Source of the DNA: Arthrobacter sp. V1I9
GTDB lineage: Bacteria > Actinomycetota > Actinomycetes > Actinomycetales > Micrococcaceae
Assembly: GCF_030817075.1 (NCBI RefSeq)
Contig: NZ_JAUSYU010000001.1
Span: forward strand, 3,968,001-4,032,000
DNA: 64,000 nucleotides
Reading direction: 5' to 3'
The stretch's first letter is position 1. Each line of letters opens with the position of its first letter. The notes under the pieces were generated by a model. That model made no database searches. It was given only the letters and a program-made list of their open reading frames with translations, and was not told the origin of the DNA. The position numbers and the translations under genes were made by a program. Positions 1-7,954 of the stretch are shown here, piece after piece.

Positions 1-2
1 CG

Positions 3-845
3 TGCGACGCCGGCATGGGCTCGAGTGCCATGGGAGCCTCCGTGCTGCGCAACAAGATCAAGGCCGCCGGCTTCCCGGACGTCAAGGTCACCAACGCCTC
101 CATCGCCAACCTCAAGGATGACTATGACGTTGTGGTCACCCATCAGGACCTGACCGAACGCGCCAAGCCGGCCACGTCCAGCGCGGTCCACTACTCCGTT
201 GACAATTTCATGAGCAGTCCGGAATACGACGAGATCGTGGAGCTGGTCAGGGATAGCAACACCGAAGGTTCAGTGGCAACGGAAGGCCCGGACGCCGGTG
301 CGGGAACGCCGGGCGGAGCCTCCGCCTCTGGACCTGCGACGGGCGTAGCCGGCGCAGCTGCCGCAGGCACCGCCGTCGGAACATCCGAAACCGAAGCGTC
401 AGCAACTGGAACCGCCGAAATCCTGGCCCGGGAAAGCGTAGTGCTCCGCGGAACGGCCACTACCCGTGACGCCGCCATCGACGAAGCCGGCCGGCTGCTG
501 CTGGCCCGCGGGGCCGTGGACGAGGATTACGTCCGGGCCATGCACGAGCGCGAGCAGTCAGTGTCCACGTACATGGGCAGCTTCCTGGCCATCCCGCACG
601 GAACCAACGCGGCGAAGGACCACATCCGGAAGTCCGCAGTGTCCGTGATCCGCTATCCGGAAGGCATCGACTGGAACGGCAAGCAGGTCAAGTTCGTCGT
701 GGGCGTCGCCGGCATCAACAACGAACACCTGCACATCCTGTCCTCCATCGCGAAGGTCTTCACCAACAAGGAACAGGTGGCCCGGCTGGAGGCCGCAACG
801 TCCGAGGACGAGGTCCTGGAGCTCTTCGGAAAGGTCAACGCATAG
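3..845 (+). CDS. mtlA: Mannitol-specific PTS enzyme II, EIIB-EIIA part (5' end outside window)
   Basis: Takes up mannitol and phosphorylates it to mannitol-1-phosphate. Only the C-terminal 280 residues are in the window; the membrane EIIC part must lie to the left. The first visible codons read CDAGMGSSAMG, the EIIB phosphocysteine loop, so the phospho-accepting Cys is visible residue 1. EIIB covers about residues 1-85. A long Ala/Gly/Thr-rich linker (about 86-138) leads to an EIIA domain of the mannitol/fructose type whose phospho-His lies in IPHGT (about residue 199). The stop codon overlaps the GTG start of mtlD by one base, so the two are translationally coupled and serve one pathway. Confidence 0.93.
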   Translation, partial: CDAGMGSSAMGASVLRNKIKAAGFPDVKVTNASIANLKDDYDVVVTHQDLTERAKPATSSAVHYSVDNFMSSPEYDEIVELVRDSNTEGSVATEGPDAGAGTPGGASASGPATGVAGAAAAGTAVGTSETEASATGTAEILARESVVLRGTATTRDAAIDEAGRLLLARGAVDEDYVRAMHEREQSVSTYMGSFLAIPHGTNAAKDHIRKSAVSVIRYPEGIDWNGKQVKFVVGVAGINNEHLHILSSIAKVFTNKEQVARLEAATSEDEVLELFGKVNA

Positions 846-2008
846 TGAAGGCAGTACATTTCGGCGCCGGAAACATTGGGCGGGGCTTCGTGGGCCTGCT
901 CCTGCACAACGCAGGCTACGAGGTGGTGTTCGCCGACGTCGCCGAGGAGCTCATCAACCAGCTCGCCACAGCGGACAGCTACGCCGTACACGAAGTGGGG
1001 GAGAACCCCGCGGTGCGGACCGTGAACAACTTCCGGGCATTGAATTCCAACACGCAGGAGGAAGAGCTCATCGCGGAAATCGCGACGGCGGACATCGTCA
1101 CCACCGCAGTGGGGCCGCACATCCTCAAGTTCGTGGCTCCGGCCATCGCCAGGGGCATCGTGGCCAGGGGGACCGGGCTGGCCCCGCTGCAGGTGATGGC
1201 CTGTGAGAATGCCATTAACGCCACGGACATCCTGGCCAAGGAGGTGGCCTCCCAGCCGGGTGCCACCGCCGGGGTGCTGGACGGCAAAGCGGTGTTCGCC
1301 AACACCGCCGTGGACCGCATCGTCCCCAACCAGGAAGCCGGCCAGGGCCTGGACGTCACGGTGGAGACGTTCTACGAATGGGTCATCGACCGCACCGCCT
1401 TTGCCGGTGCCGCCCCGGAAATTCCGGGCGCCACCTTTGTGGACGAGCTCTCGCCCTACATTGAGCGGAAGCTGTTCACCGTCAACACCGGCCACGCTTC
1501 GGCTGCCTACTTTGGATACGAGGCGGGTTTGGAGAAAATTTCCGACGCCATGGCGGACCAGGACGTTGCCGAGGACGTCCGGGCGGTGCTGGAGGAAACC
1601 AAGCAGCTCCTGGTGGCAAAACACGGTTTCAGCAATGACGAGCAGGAGGCCTACGTCCAGAAGATCCTGGTCCGGTTCTCCAACCCGTACCTGCCCGATA
1701 CCGTGAACCGGGTGGGGCGTGCTCCGCTCCGCAAGCTGAGCCGGCACGAGCGGTTTATCGGACCGGCCGCGGAACTGGCCGAACGCGGTGTGGTGCCGGA
1801 GGCGCTCCTGGGCGCCATCGCCGGCGCCCTGCGGTTTACCGATCCTGCTGATGCCGAGGCAACAGAGCTGGCCGGCATCCTGGCGTCGTCCAGCCCGGAA
1901 GAGGCCACTGCCCGGATCACCGGCCTGGAGCCCGGGCACCCGCTTTTCAACGCCGTCTCCACACTTGTGGAGGAGCGGCAGGCGGAGGTCACCCGCACCT
2001 CCGCCTAA
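845..2008 (+). CDS. mtlD: Mannitol-1-phosphate 5-dehydrogenase
   Basis: Oxidises mannitol-1-phosphate to fructose-6-phosphate with NAD, the step after PTS uptake. The 387 residues match the family's usual length of about 380. The N-terminus carries the Rossmann motif FGAGNIGRG (residues 6-14), and the C-terminal half has the long-chain mannitol dehydrogenase pattern, including an ERKLFTVNTGH segment with the family's catalytic-region Lys and His. The GTG start overlaps the mtlA stop (TAGTG). The gene is followed by a tandem repeat array and a hairpin terminator, so mtlD is the last gene of the operon. Confidence 0.95.
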   Translation: MKAVHFGAGNIGRGFVGLLLHNAGYEVVFADVAEELINQLATADSYAVHEVGENPAVRTVNNFRALNSNTQEEELIAEIATADIVTTAVGPHILKFVAPAIARGIVARGTGLAPLQVMACENAINATDILAKEVASQPGATAGVLDGKAVFANTAVDRIVPNQEAGQGLDVTVETFYEWVIDRTAFAGAAPEIPGATFVDELSPYIERKLFTVNTGHASAAYFGYEAGLEKISDAMADQDVAEDVRAVLEETKQLLVAKHGFSNDEQEAYVQKILVRFSNPYLPDTVNRVGRAPLRKLSRHERFIGPAAELAERGVVPEALLGAIAGALRFTDPADAEATELAGILASSSPEEATARITGLEPGHPLFNAVSTLVEERQAEVTRTSA

Positions 2009-2022
2009 GCCTCGCCGTGCCC

Positions 2023-2100
2023 CGACGCGCGCTCACTTACTGCAGCTATTAAGGCGACGCGCGCTCAGATCCCGCGGGCATCTGGCCAACGCTCGCTCAC
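2023..2100 (+). repeat. Three-unit period-32 intergenic repeat
   Basis: Three copies of a 14-base core, C(G/A)ACGC(G/T)CGCTCA(C/G), start at 2023, 2055 and 2087, exactly 32 bases apart. The 18 bases between cores differ from one another. The array begins 14 bases after the mtlD stop codon and runs into the hairpin terminator. Related arrays with the same period lie at 7911-7953 and 58204-58312. Its function is unknown. Confidence 0.75.
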
Positions 2101-2103
2101 ATC

Positions 2104-2137
2104 ACGACGCCGGCACTCACCTCGGTGCCGGCGTCGT
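2104..2137. terminator. Hairpin terminator after mtlD
   Basis: A perfect 13-bp stem, ACGACGCCGGCAC paired with GTGCCGGCGTCGT, encloses an 8-base loop and is followed by TCTGTGTG. It ends the mtl operon. The stem begins ACGACG like several other hairpins in this window. Confidence 0.8.
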
Positions 2138-2183
2138 TCTGTGTGACCTCTCCCACTTATGACGGATTACGGTCGCTTCTGTT

Positions 2184-2213
2184 TTGAAGTTAGCCTTCCC
2201 TTACTTATAGGCT
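2184..2213 (+). promoter_or_regulatory. Promoter with IdeR/DtxR iron box for the first siderophore operon
   Basis: A -35-like TTGAAG and a -10-like TAGGCT are 18 bases apart. Bases 2185-2203 (TGAAGTTAGCCTTCCCTTA) match the DtxR/IdeR consensus TTAGGTTAGSCTAACCTAA at 14 of 19 positions and overlap the -35 and spacer. This predicts iron-dependent repression of the four genes downstream. The consensus comes from known actinobacterial regulators; binding is inferred. Confidence 0.7.
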
Positions 2214-2264
2214 CTGTTTCATTAGGCAACGAAGTTGTGACGTATTAGCCGAGCGGAGATAAAC

Positions 2265-3212
2265 GTGAAGAAGAAGCTGTCGAGCTTTGTGGGGGCACTT
2301 GCGGCGGGAGCGGCACTTTTGACCGCCACCGCCTGCGGAGGAAGCGCGACGGCGACGCCCGCCGAGGAAGCGGCCACCATCACCGTGGAGCACGCCCAGG
2401 GCAACACCGCCAACGTCCCCGTCAACCCGGAGAAGGTTTTCACGTTCGATCTCGGCGTCCTGGACACCCTGGACGCACTTGGCGTCGAGCCCGCAGGTGT
2501 GCCGGAAGCCGCCTACCCTGAGGCGCTCAGCAAGTACGGCGACGCGAAGTACACCAAGATCGGTTCCCTGAAGGAGCCTGACTTTGAGGCTGTCAGCGCA
2601 GGTGACCCGGACCTCATCATCATCTCCGGCCGCACAGCCGGGGCCTATGAGGAACTGAGCAAGATCGCCCCCACCATCGACCTGTCCATTGATGCGAAAC
2701 AGCCGCTGGACAGCTTCAAGGCCCAGACCGAAAAGCTCGGCACCATCTTCGACAAGTCAGCGGAAGTGGAAGAGAAGCTCGCCGCAGTGGACACCACCAT
2801 CGCCGAGACCAAGGCCAAGGCTGCCAATGCCGGCAAGGGCATGATCGTCCTGACCTCCGGCGGCGAAGTGACCGCCTACGGCGCCGGCTCACGCTTCGGC
2901 ATCATCCACGACGTCCTCGGCGTTCCCACCGCCGCCGACGTCAAGGTTGACGGCAGCCACGGTGAAGCAATCTCCTTCGAATACATCAAGCAGGCCAACC
3001 CGGACATCCTGTATGTGATCAACCGCGACACCGCGGTTGGCACCGAAGCCTCCGCCGCCAACCCGATCCTCGACAATGAACTCGTGCAGTCCACCAACGC
3101 CGCCAAGAACAACAAGGTCATCAACCTCGACCCCGCCGGCTGGTACATCGTGGGCTACGGCCTGAACAACGTCCAGGCCATGGTGGACGCCGTCGCCGAC
3201 ACCGTGGCCTGA
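2265..3212 (+). CDS. Siderophore ABC transporter, substrate-binding lipoprotein (YclQ/FatB-like)
   Basis: Extracytoplasmic receptor that delivers a ferric siderophore to the permeases encoded next to it. The 315 residues start with a lysine-rich signal sequence and an acylatable Cys24 (ATAC-GG), so it should be a membrane-anchored lipoprotein. The rest is a periplasmic-binding-protein fold of the FepB/FatB family, with DPDLIIISGR typical of the hinge region. The GTG start is preceded by GGAGA at good spacing. It is first in a four-gene operon behind an IdeR box. The sequence resembles the Bacillus YclQ/FatB petrobactin receptors, but the actual ligand is not known. Confidence 0.85.
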   Translation: MKKKLSSFVGALAAGAALLTATACGGSATATPAEEAATITVEHAQGNTANVPVNPEKVFTFDLGVLDTLDALGVEPAGVPEAAYPEALSKYGDAKYTKIGSLKEPDFEAVSAGDPDLIIISGRTAGAYEELSKIAPTIDLSIDAKQPLDSFKAQTEKLGTIFDKSAEVEEKLAAVDTTIAETKAKAANAGKGMIVLTSGGEVTAYGAGSRFGIIHDVLGVPTAADVKVDGSHGEAISFEYIKQANPDILYVINRDTAVGTEASAANPILDNELVQSTNAAKNNKVINLDPAGWYIVGYGLNNVQAMVDAVADTVA

Positions 3213-3236
3213 CGCAGCCAACCCAGTTCGACGCCC

Positions 3237-4244
3237 ATGACCGCCACCGCCGTGCGCCCGTTTGCGCCGGCAACGCGCAGCCAGGCCCGCCACAGTGCAG
3301 GCCTGGCTGTGGCCGCAGCTGCGATCCTTGTCCTCGCGGCCGCCAGCATGTTTGTGGGCGTCAGCGACGTCTCGCTTCCGGCCCTCCTGGCGGGGGACCC
3401 GGCCACGGTGGAAGTCTTCTGGATATCCCGTGTTCCCCGGACCCTCGCCGTGCTGCTCGCCGGAATGGCGGTGGCCGTGGCCGGCCTGATCATGCAGCTC
3501 ATGGCTCGGAACCGCTTCGTGGAGCCCTCCACGGTGGGGACGGTTGAATCCGCCACCCTGGGGATCCTGGTGGTCACGGTCTTCGCCCCGCAGGCGCCGG
3601 TGCTGGTGAAGATGCTCGTGGCCAGCGCCTTCGCGCTGCTGGGGACCGCGCTGTTTCTAGCCATCCTGCGGCGGCTGCCTGCCCGCAACACCCTGCTGAT
3701 CCCGCTGGTGGGCATCATGCTGGGCGGCGTCATCGCCGCCGTCACCACGTTTTTCGCCTACCGCTACGACCTCCTGCAGACCCTGAGCAACTGGATGATC
3801 GGCGACTTCTCCGGGGTCCTGCGGGGCCGGTACGAGCTGCTCTGGATCGTCGCCGTCCTGATGCTGCTGGGACTGCTCGCTGCCGACCGGTTCACCGTTG
3901 CCGGCATGGGCCAGGACTTCACCACCAACCTGGGACTGAACTACGGCCGGACCATGCGGCTGGGACTGATCATCGTCTCGCTGATCTCGGCGGTGGTGGT
4001 CACCACTGTGGGGGCCGTTCCCTTCCTGGGCTTGGTGGTACCCAACATCGTGTCCCTCATCTTCGGCGACAACTTGCGCCGCGCCGTGCCCTGGACGGCC
4101 CTCTTCGGCGCCGCGTTCGTGCTGGTGTGCGACAGCATCGGCCGGACCATCCGCTACCCGTACGAGGTCCCCGTGGGAATGGTGATGTCAGTGCTGGGCG
4201 CCATTCTCTTCCTCGCCCTGATCCTGAGGAAGCGCAATGCCTGA
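3237..4244 (+). CDS. Siderophore ABC transporter, FecCD-family permease 1
   Basis: One half of the membrane channel of the importer. The 335 residues form about nine hydrophobic segments of the FecCD/BtuC type. The C-terminal PFLGLVVPNIVSLIFGDN segment is the conserved cytoplasmic loop that contacts the ATPase. The gene follows the binding-protein gene after 24 bases and overlaps the next permease gene by 8 bases, which suggests coupled translation and a heterodimeric channel. It corresponds to YclN/FatD in the Bacillus arrangement. Confidence 0.88.
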   Translation: MTATAVRPFAPATRSQARHSAGLAVAAAAILVLAAASMFVGVSDVSLPALLAGDPATVEVFWISRVPRTLAVLLAGMAVAVAGLIMQLMARNRFVEPSTVGTVESATLGILVVTVFAPQAPVLVKMLVASAFALLGTALFLAILRRLPARNTLLIPLVGIMLGGVIAAVTTFFAYRYDLLQTLSNWMIGDFSGVLRGRYELLWIVAVLMLLGLLAADRFTVAGMGQDFTTNLGLNYGRTMRLGLIIVSLISAVVVTTVGAVPFLGLVVPNIVSLIFGDNLRRAVPWTALFGAAFVLVCDSIGRTIRYPYEVPVGMVMSVLGAILFLALILRKRNA

Positions 4245-5283
4245 AAGCACAACGCTGCTGCCGCCCGTGAAGAAGCCGGCCGCAAAAGGTCCGACGGCGG
4301 GGATGCCGCAGAAGCTCAAAGCCGCCATCCGCAACGCCTCGCCCCGCCTGGTGCTGGGCGTCCTGCTCGCGGCCACAGCCGCCGTCGTACTCTTCTTCCT
4401 GTTCTATGAACTCAAGGGCAACGTGGGCTACATCCTGCCGCGCCGCGCCGTGAAGGTGGCCGCCATGCTCCTGGTGGCCGTTGCGGTGGGTGTGTCCACG
4501 CTGCTGTTCCAGACCGTCACCGCCAACCGAATACTCACGCCGTCCATCATGGGCTTCGATTCGCTGTACATCCTGGTGCAGACGGCCATGGCTTTCACGC
4601 TGGGGGCCGCCGCGGTGGTGACGGCCCCGCCTACGCTCCAGTTCGGTGTCGAAGTGCTGCTGATGGTGGCATTCAGCGCGCTGCTGTACCGCTGGATGTT
4701 CACGGGTGCCACCCGGTCCCTCCATCTGCTCCTGCTGGTGGGTGTCATCCTGGGGAGCCTGTTCCGCGGACTGTCCTCGCTGCTGCAGCGGCTGATGGAG
4801 CCGAGCGAGTTCATCATCCTCCAGGACCTGTTTTTTGCCAGTTTCAACAACGTGGACCCCGCGCTGCTGGGCGTCTCGGCGGTCCTGGTTGCCGTTGTTT
4901 GTTCCCTTGTGTGGCGGGCCCGGCACACGCTGGATGTCTTGGCATTGGGCCGGGATGTTGCCATCAACGTGGGCGTGGACCACCGCAAAGTGGTGATGCG
5001 CGTGCTGCTGGGGTGCTCGCTGCTGGTGGCGGTGTCCACCGCGCTGGTGGGGCCTGTGACGTTCTTCGGGCTGCTGGTGGTGAGCCTGGGCTACCAGCTG
5101 TGCCGCGGCTTCAGCCATGCCTGGCTGCTGCCCATCGTGGTGCTGATCGGCGCTGTCGCCCTGGTGGGTGGGCAGCTGCTGCTGGAGAAAGTGTTCGGCT
5201 TCGGCACGGCCCTGAGCGTGGTCATCGAATTCGCCGGCGGCATCCTGTTCCTTTACCTCCTCCTGAAAGGGTCCTTGAAATGA
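4237..5283 (+). CDS. Siderophore ABC transporter, FecCD-family permease 2
   Basis: Second half of the membrane channel, 348 residues. It has a longer hydrophilic N-terminus (about 45 residues) than its partner, then the FecCD core with several membrane spans. VTFFGLLVVSLGYQL takes the place of the usual ATPase-contacting loop. It resembles YclO/FatC. The ATG lies inside the end of the upstream permease gene. The ATPase gene starts 52 bases downstream. Confidence 0.88.
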   Translation: MPESTTLLPPVKKPAAKGPTAGMPQKLKAAIRNASPRLVLGVLLAATAAVVLFFLFYELKGNVGYILPRRAVKVAAMLLVAVAVGVSTLLFQTVTANRILTPSIMGFDSLYILVQTAMAFTLGAAAVVTAPPTLQFGVEVLLMVAFSALLYRWMFTGATRSLHLLLLVGVILGSLFRGLSSLLQRLMEPSEFIILQDLFFASFNNVDPALLGVSAVLVAVVCSLVWRARHTLDVLALGRDVAINVGVDHRKVVMRVLLGCSLLVAVSTALVGPVTFFGLLVVSLGYQLCRGFSHAWLLPIVVLIGAVALVGGQLLLEKVFGFGTALSVVIEFAGGILFLYLLLKGSLK

Positions 5284-5335
5284 CCTGCCCTCTGCCCGGC
5301 GCCCGAAGCCTGGCCGTAACCCGGGGAGCCCGCCC

Positions 5336-6094
5336 ATGATCGACGTCCGGAACGTCTCCAAGAGCTACAGCGGCCAGGCAGTCCTCGACGACGTGAGCTG
5401 CGTGATCCCGCAGGGCGGCATCACCTCCATCATCGGTCCCAACGGGGCGGGAAAGTCCACTCTGCTCTCACTGATCAGCAGGCTCCAGCCGCTGGAGGCC
5501 GGCGCTGTCTCCGTGGCCGGGCTGGACATCGCCTCCACGGACAGCCGGGAACTGGCCAAGACCATGGCCATCCTGCGGCAGGAGAACCACCTGACCATGC
5601 GGCTGACCGTGCGGGACCTCGTGGCTTTTGGCCGCTTTCCCCACTCCGGCGGCCGGCCCACGGTGGAGGACCTGGCCAAGGTGGAGGAAGCCATCGCCCA
5701 CCTGGACCTGACGCCCATGGCGGACAAATTCGTGGACGAGCTCTCCGGCGGCCAGCGCCAACGGGCGTTCATCGCCATGGTTCTGGCGCAGGACACCCAG
5801 TACCTGCTGCTGGATGAGCCGTTGAACAACCTGGACATGAAGCACTCGGTGGAGATGATGCGGCTCCTGCGCCGGCTGGCCGACGAGTTCGGGAAAACCA
5901 TCGTCCTGGTGGTCCATGACATCAACTTCGCGTCCTGCTACTCGGACACCATCCTGGCCATGAAGGACGGGCGGCTGGTCCACCAGGGCAGCCCCCGGCA
6001 GATCATGCAGCAGGCAATGCTCCGCGACGTATATGACATCGACATCCGGATTGAAGACATCGACGGCAACCGGATCGGCGTCTACTTCGCCTGA
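5336..6094 (+). CDS. Siderophore ABC transporter, ATP-binding protein
   Basis: Cytoplasmic ATPase that powers the importer. Its 252 residues are complete for an ABC domain: Walker A GPNGAGKST (about 34-42), Q-loop region, signature LSGGQRQR, Walker B YLLLDEP and the switch His in VVHDINFA. It is of the FepC/YclP class. It is the last gene of the IdeR-boxed operon and is followed by a very long hairpin, which separates it from a convergent transporter gene. Confidence 0.9.
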   Translation: MIDVRNVSKSYSGQAVLDDVSCVIPQGGITSIIGPNGAGKSTLLSLISRLQPLEAGAVSVAGLDIASTDSRELAKTMAILRQENHLTMRLTVRDLVAFGRFPHSGGRPTVEDLAKVEEAIAHLDLTPMADKFVDELSGGQRQRAFIAMVLAQDTQYLLLDEPLNNLDMKHSVEMMRLLRRLADEFGKTIVLVVHDINFASCYSDTILAMKDGRLVHQGSPRQIMQQAMLRDVYDIDIRIEDIDGNRIGVYFA

Positions 6095-6116
6095 CCGCGG
6101 GCTTCGCTCCTACCGC

Positions 6117-6182
6117 AGGGCACCCTTAAACAGACATTGCACCCTGGAATTCCGGGGTGCAATGTCTGTTAGAGGGTGCCCT
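6117..6182. terminator. Long two-part hairpin between convergent genes
   Basis: A perfect 16-bp inner stem (AACAGACATTGCACCC with its complement, 6129-6144 and 6155-6170) has a 10-base loop. It continues past a 2-base internal loop into an outer 10-bp stem, AGGGCACCCT with AGGGTGCCCT. In total 26 base pairs lie in 66 bases, and the inner stem is poorer in GC than the surroundings. It lies between two genes that end facing each other, so it can terminate transcription from both sides. Confidence 0.8.
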
Positions 6183-6208
6183 ACTGCGCCGAGTAGGGGT
6201 GCAGGTTG

Positions 6209-7648
6209 CTAGTCCTTCTTAGAGCCCTTGGCCACAAACAGCGTCTCGGCCTGCTCCAGGGACATGCCGTTGGTCTCCGGCACCTTGAACATCACAAAGA
6301 AGAACGACGCTGCGGCGAACAGCGCGTACATGGCGTACGTCAGCGGCAACGAACCCGCGGCCATGACCGGGAAGCTTAGCGTGATGGCAAAGTTCGCCAC
6401 CCACTGCGCGGCGGCGGCCAGGCCAAGGGCGCGGGCGCGGATCCGGGACGGGAAGATCTCACCCAGGAGGACCCACACCAGCGGACCCCAGGACGCGCCG
6501 AAGCTGACCACAAAAACGTTCGCCGCCACCAGTGCCACCGGACCCCACGCTCCCGGCAGGGAAATCTCCGAGCCGGAGCCGACAGCCGAGGAGAACGCCA
6601 GGGCCATGGCAGCCAAAGACACGGCCATACCCACCGAACCCGCCAGCAGGATGGGGCGGCGGCCGATGCGGTCCACCAGCGCGATGGCCACAAGGGTGAC
6701 CAGGATGTTGGTGACGGAGGTGGCCACCGAGATGGTGAGCGAGTCCTTCTCCTGGAAGCCCACCGCCTTCCACAGCGTGGTGGAGTAATAGAAGATCACG
6801 TTGATTCCCACGAACTGCTGCAGGACGGACAGGATGATGCCCACCCATACGACCGCCTGCAGGCCGAAGGTCTTGCCGCGCAGCGAACCCTTCTGGCCGG
6901 CCAGTTTGTCCTCTTCGATCGCTTCACGGATCTCGCGGATGTGCCGGTCTGTGTCCTCGGCAGGAGCGATCGAGTCAAAGACCTCGCGGGCTTCGTCCTC
7001 CTTGCCCAGGAACACCAGGAAGCGCGGGGATTCGGGCAGGGTGTAGGCCACCCAGCCGTACACCACTGCGGGCAGGGCGGCGGCCAGGAACATCCAGCGC
7101 CAGGCCTCAATCCCCAGCCAGAACGCCTGGTCTGCGCCGCCGGCGCTGGTGGCGAACAGCGCGTCAGACAGCAGGGCGGCGAAGATGCCCGTGGTGATGG
7201 CAAGCTGCTGCAGCGAGGCGAGGCGGCCCCGGACCTTGCGCGGCGAAATCTCTGAGATGTACGCCGGGGCAATCACCGAGGCCAGGCCGATCCCCAGCCC
7301 GCCCACCAGGCGCCAGAAAATCAGGTCCCAGACGCTGAAGGCGAAGCCGGTGCCGAGGGCGCTGACCAGGAAGAGCAGCGCACCCAGCTTCATGGCGGGA
7401 ATGCGGCCATAGCGGTCGGCAACCTTGCCGGCCAGGTACGCACCGGCGGCGCAGCCCAGCAGGGCGATGGCCACGGCGAAACCAGTGACAGCCTCCGACA
7501 AAGCGAACTCGTCCTTCATGGCATCCACGGCGCCGTTCACCACGGACGAATCAAAACCGAACAGGAACCCGCCCACCGCACCTGCAAGCGCCAGCCAGAT
7601 CACCCGCCGCGGTATCTGGGCGGTTGTCTGCTCCTGGGCAGTGGGCAT
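6209..7648 (-). CDS. MFS sugar transporter, sugar porter (SP) family
   Basis: Probable proton-coupled sugar (hexose, pentose or inositol) importer of 479 residues with 12 membrane segments. Family marks are DRYGR after segment 2, PESPRFLV before the central loop, RIGRRP in the second half and PETNG near the C-terminus. An in-frame extension to 7849 is possible, but the ATG used here has AAGGGAGA just upstream and the typical MFS N-terminus follows directly, so it is preferred. The substrate cannot be told from the sequence. No sugar catabolic gene adjoins it. Confidence 0.85.
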   Translation of the reverse strand: MPTAQEQTTAQIPRRVIWLALAGAVGGFLFGFDSSVVNGAVDAMKDEFALSEAVTGFAVAIALLGCAAGAYLAGKVADRYGRIPAMKLGALLFLVSALGTGFAFSVWDLIFWRLVGGLGIGLASVIAPAYISEISPRKVRGRLASLQQLAITTGIFAALLSDALFATSAGGADQAFWLGIEAWRWMFLAAALPAVVYGWVAYTLPESPRFLVFLGKEDEAREVFDSIAPAEDTDRHIREIREAIEEDKLAGQKGSLRGKTFGLQAVVWVGIILSVLQQFVGINVIFYYSTTLWKAVGFQEKDSLTISVATSVTNILVTLVAIALVDRIGRRPILLAGSVGMAVSLAAMALAFSSAVGSGSEISLPGAWGPVALVAANVFVVSFGASWGPLVWVLLGEIFPSRIRARALGLAAAAQWVANFAITLSFPVMAAGSLPLTYAMYALFAAASFFFVMFKVPETNGMSLEQAETLFVAKGSKKD

Positions 7649-7800
7649 GGTTCTCCCTTGGTCTGGGGTTCGGTGGATGCGGTGCGGACGTCGTCGGCTG
7701 CGGAACCGGCCACCTGGCCGGCGCACACGCGTTACACAGTGTTCCACGCCACCGCCCGAGGTTCCACTTGGCGACTTTCGCCCCCTTAGGCAGAAGACGA

Positions 7801-7824
7801 CGACGGCGGGAGACGCCGCCGTCG
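7801..7824. terminator. ACGACGGCGG-type hairpin
   Basis: CGACGGCGG pairs with CCGCCGTCG around a 6-base loop. It is the second hairpin downstream of the DHA2 transporter gene and could be a back-up terminator. Confidence 0.55.
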
Positions 7825-7861
7825 GACGCTGACCGTCCTCACCACTCACCGGGGAAAGGAG

Positions 7862-7894
7862 GAACCCTCCCGCACTTGAGGTGCAGGAGGGTTC
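7862..7894 (-). terminator. Hairpin terminator of the DHA2 transporter gene
   Basis: GAACCCTCC pairs with GGAGGGTTC, and an inner GCAC/GTGC pair extends the stem. It lies 60 bases beyond the stop codon of the minus-strand transporter. Confidence 0.7.
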
Positions 7895-7910
7895 GTTAGC
7901 CGCTTAAATA

Positions 7911-7953
7911 TGAGCGCGCGTCTGGAAAAATCGCGCCACAAGTGAGCGCGCGT
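7911..7953 (-). repeat. Two-unit period-32 intergenic repeat
   Basis: Read on the minus strand, the core ACGCGCGCTCA occurs twice, 32 bases apart (plus-strand TGAGCGCGCGT at 7911-7921 and 7943-7953). The array starts one base after the transporter stop codon. Core and period match the arrays behind mtlD and behind the siderophore-interacting protein gene. Confidence 0.7.
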
Positions 7954-7954
7954 T

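Larger units (their letters stand above)
7649..7954. other. Intergenic stretch with terminators and repeats, no gene seen
   Basis: This 306-base gap between two minus-strand transporter genes holds two hairpins and a two-unit period-32 repeat, listed separately, plus the promoter region of the sugar transporter. No convincing coding sequence was seen. Confidence 0.6.

Noticed and set aside
2023..2137. CRISPR array behind mtlD
   Set aside because: The repeated core is only about 14 bases, with 18-base spacers and three units; no cas gene is nearby. Listed as an intergenic repeat instead.
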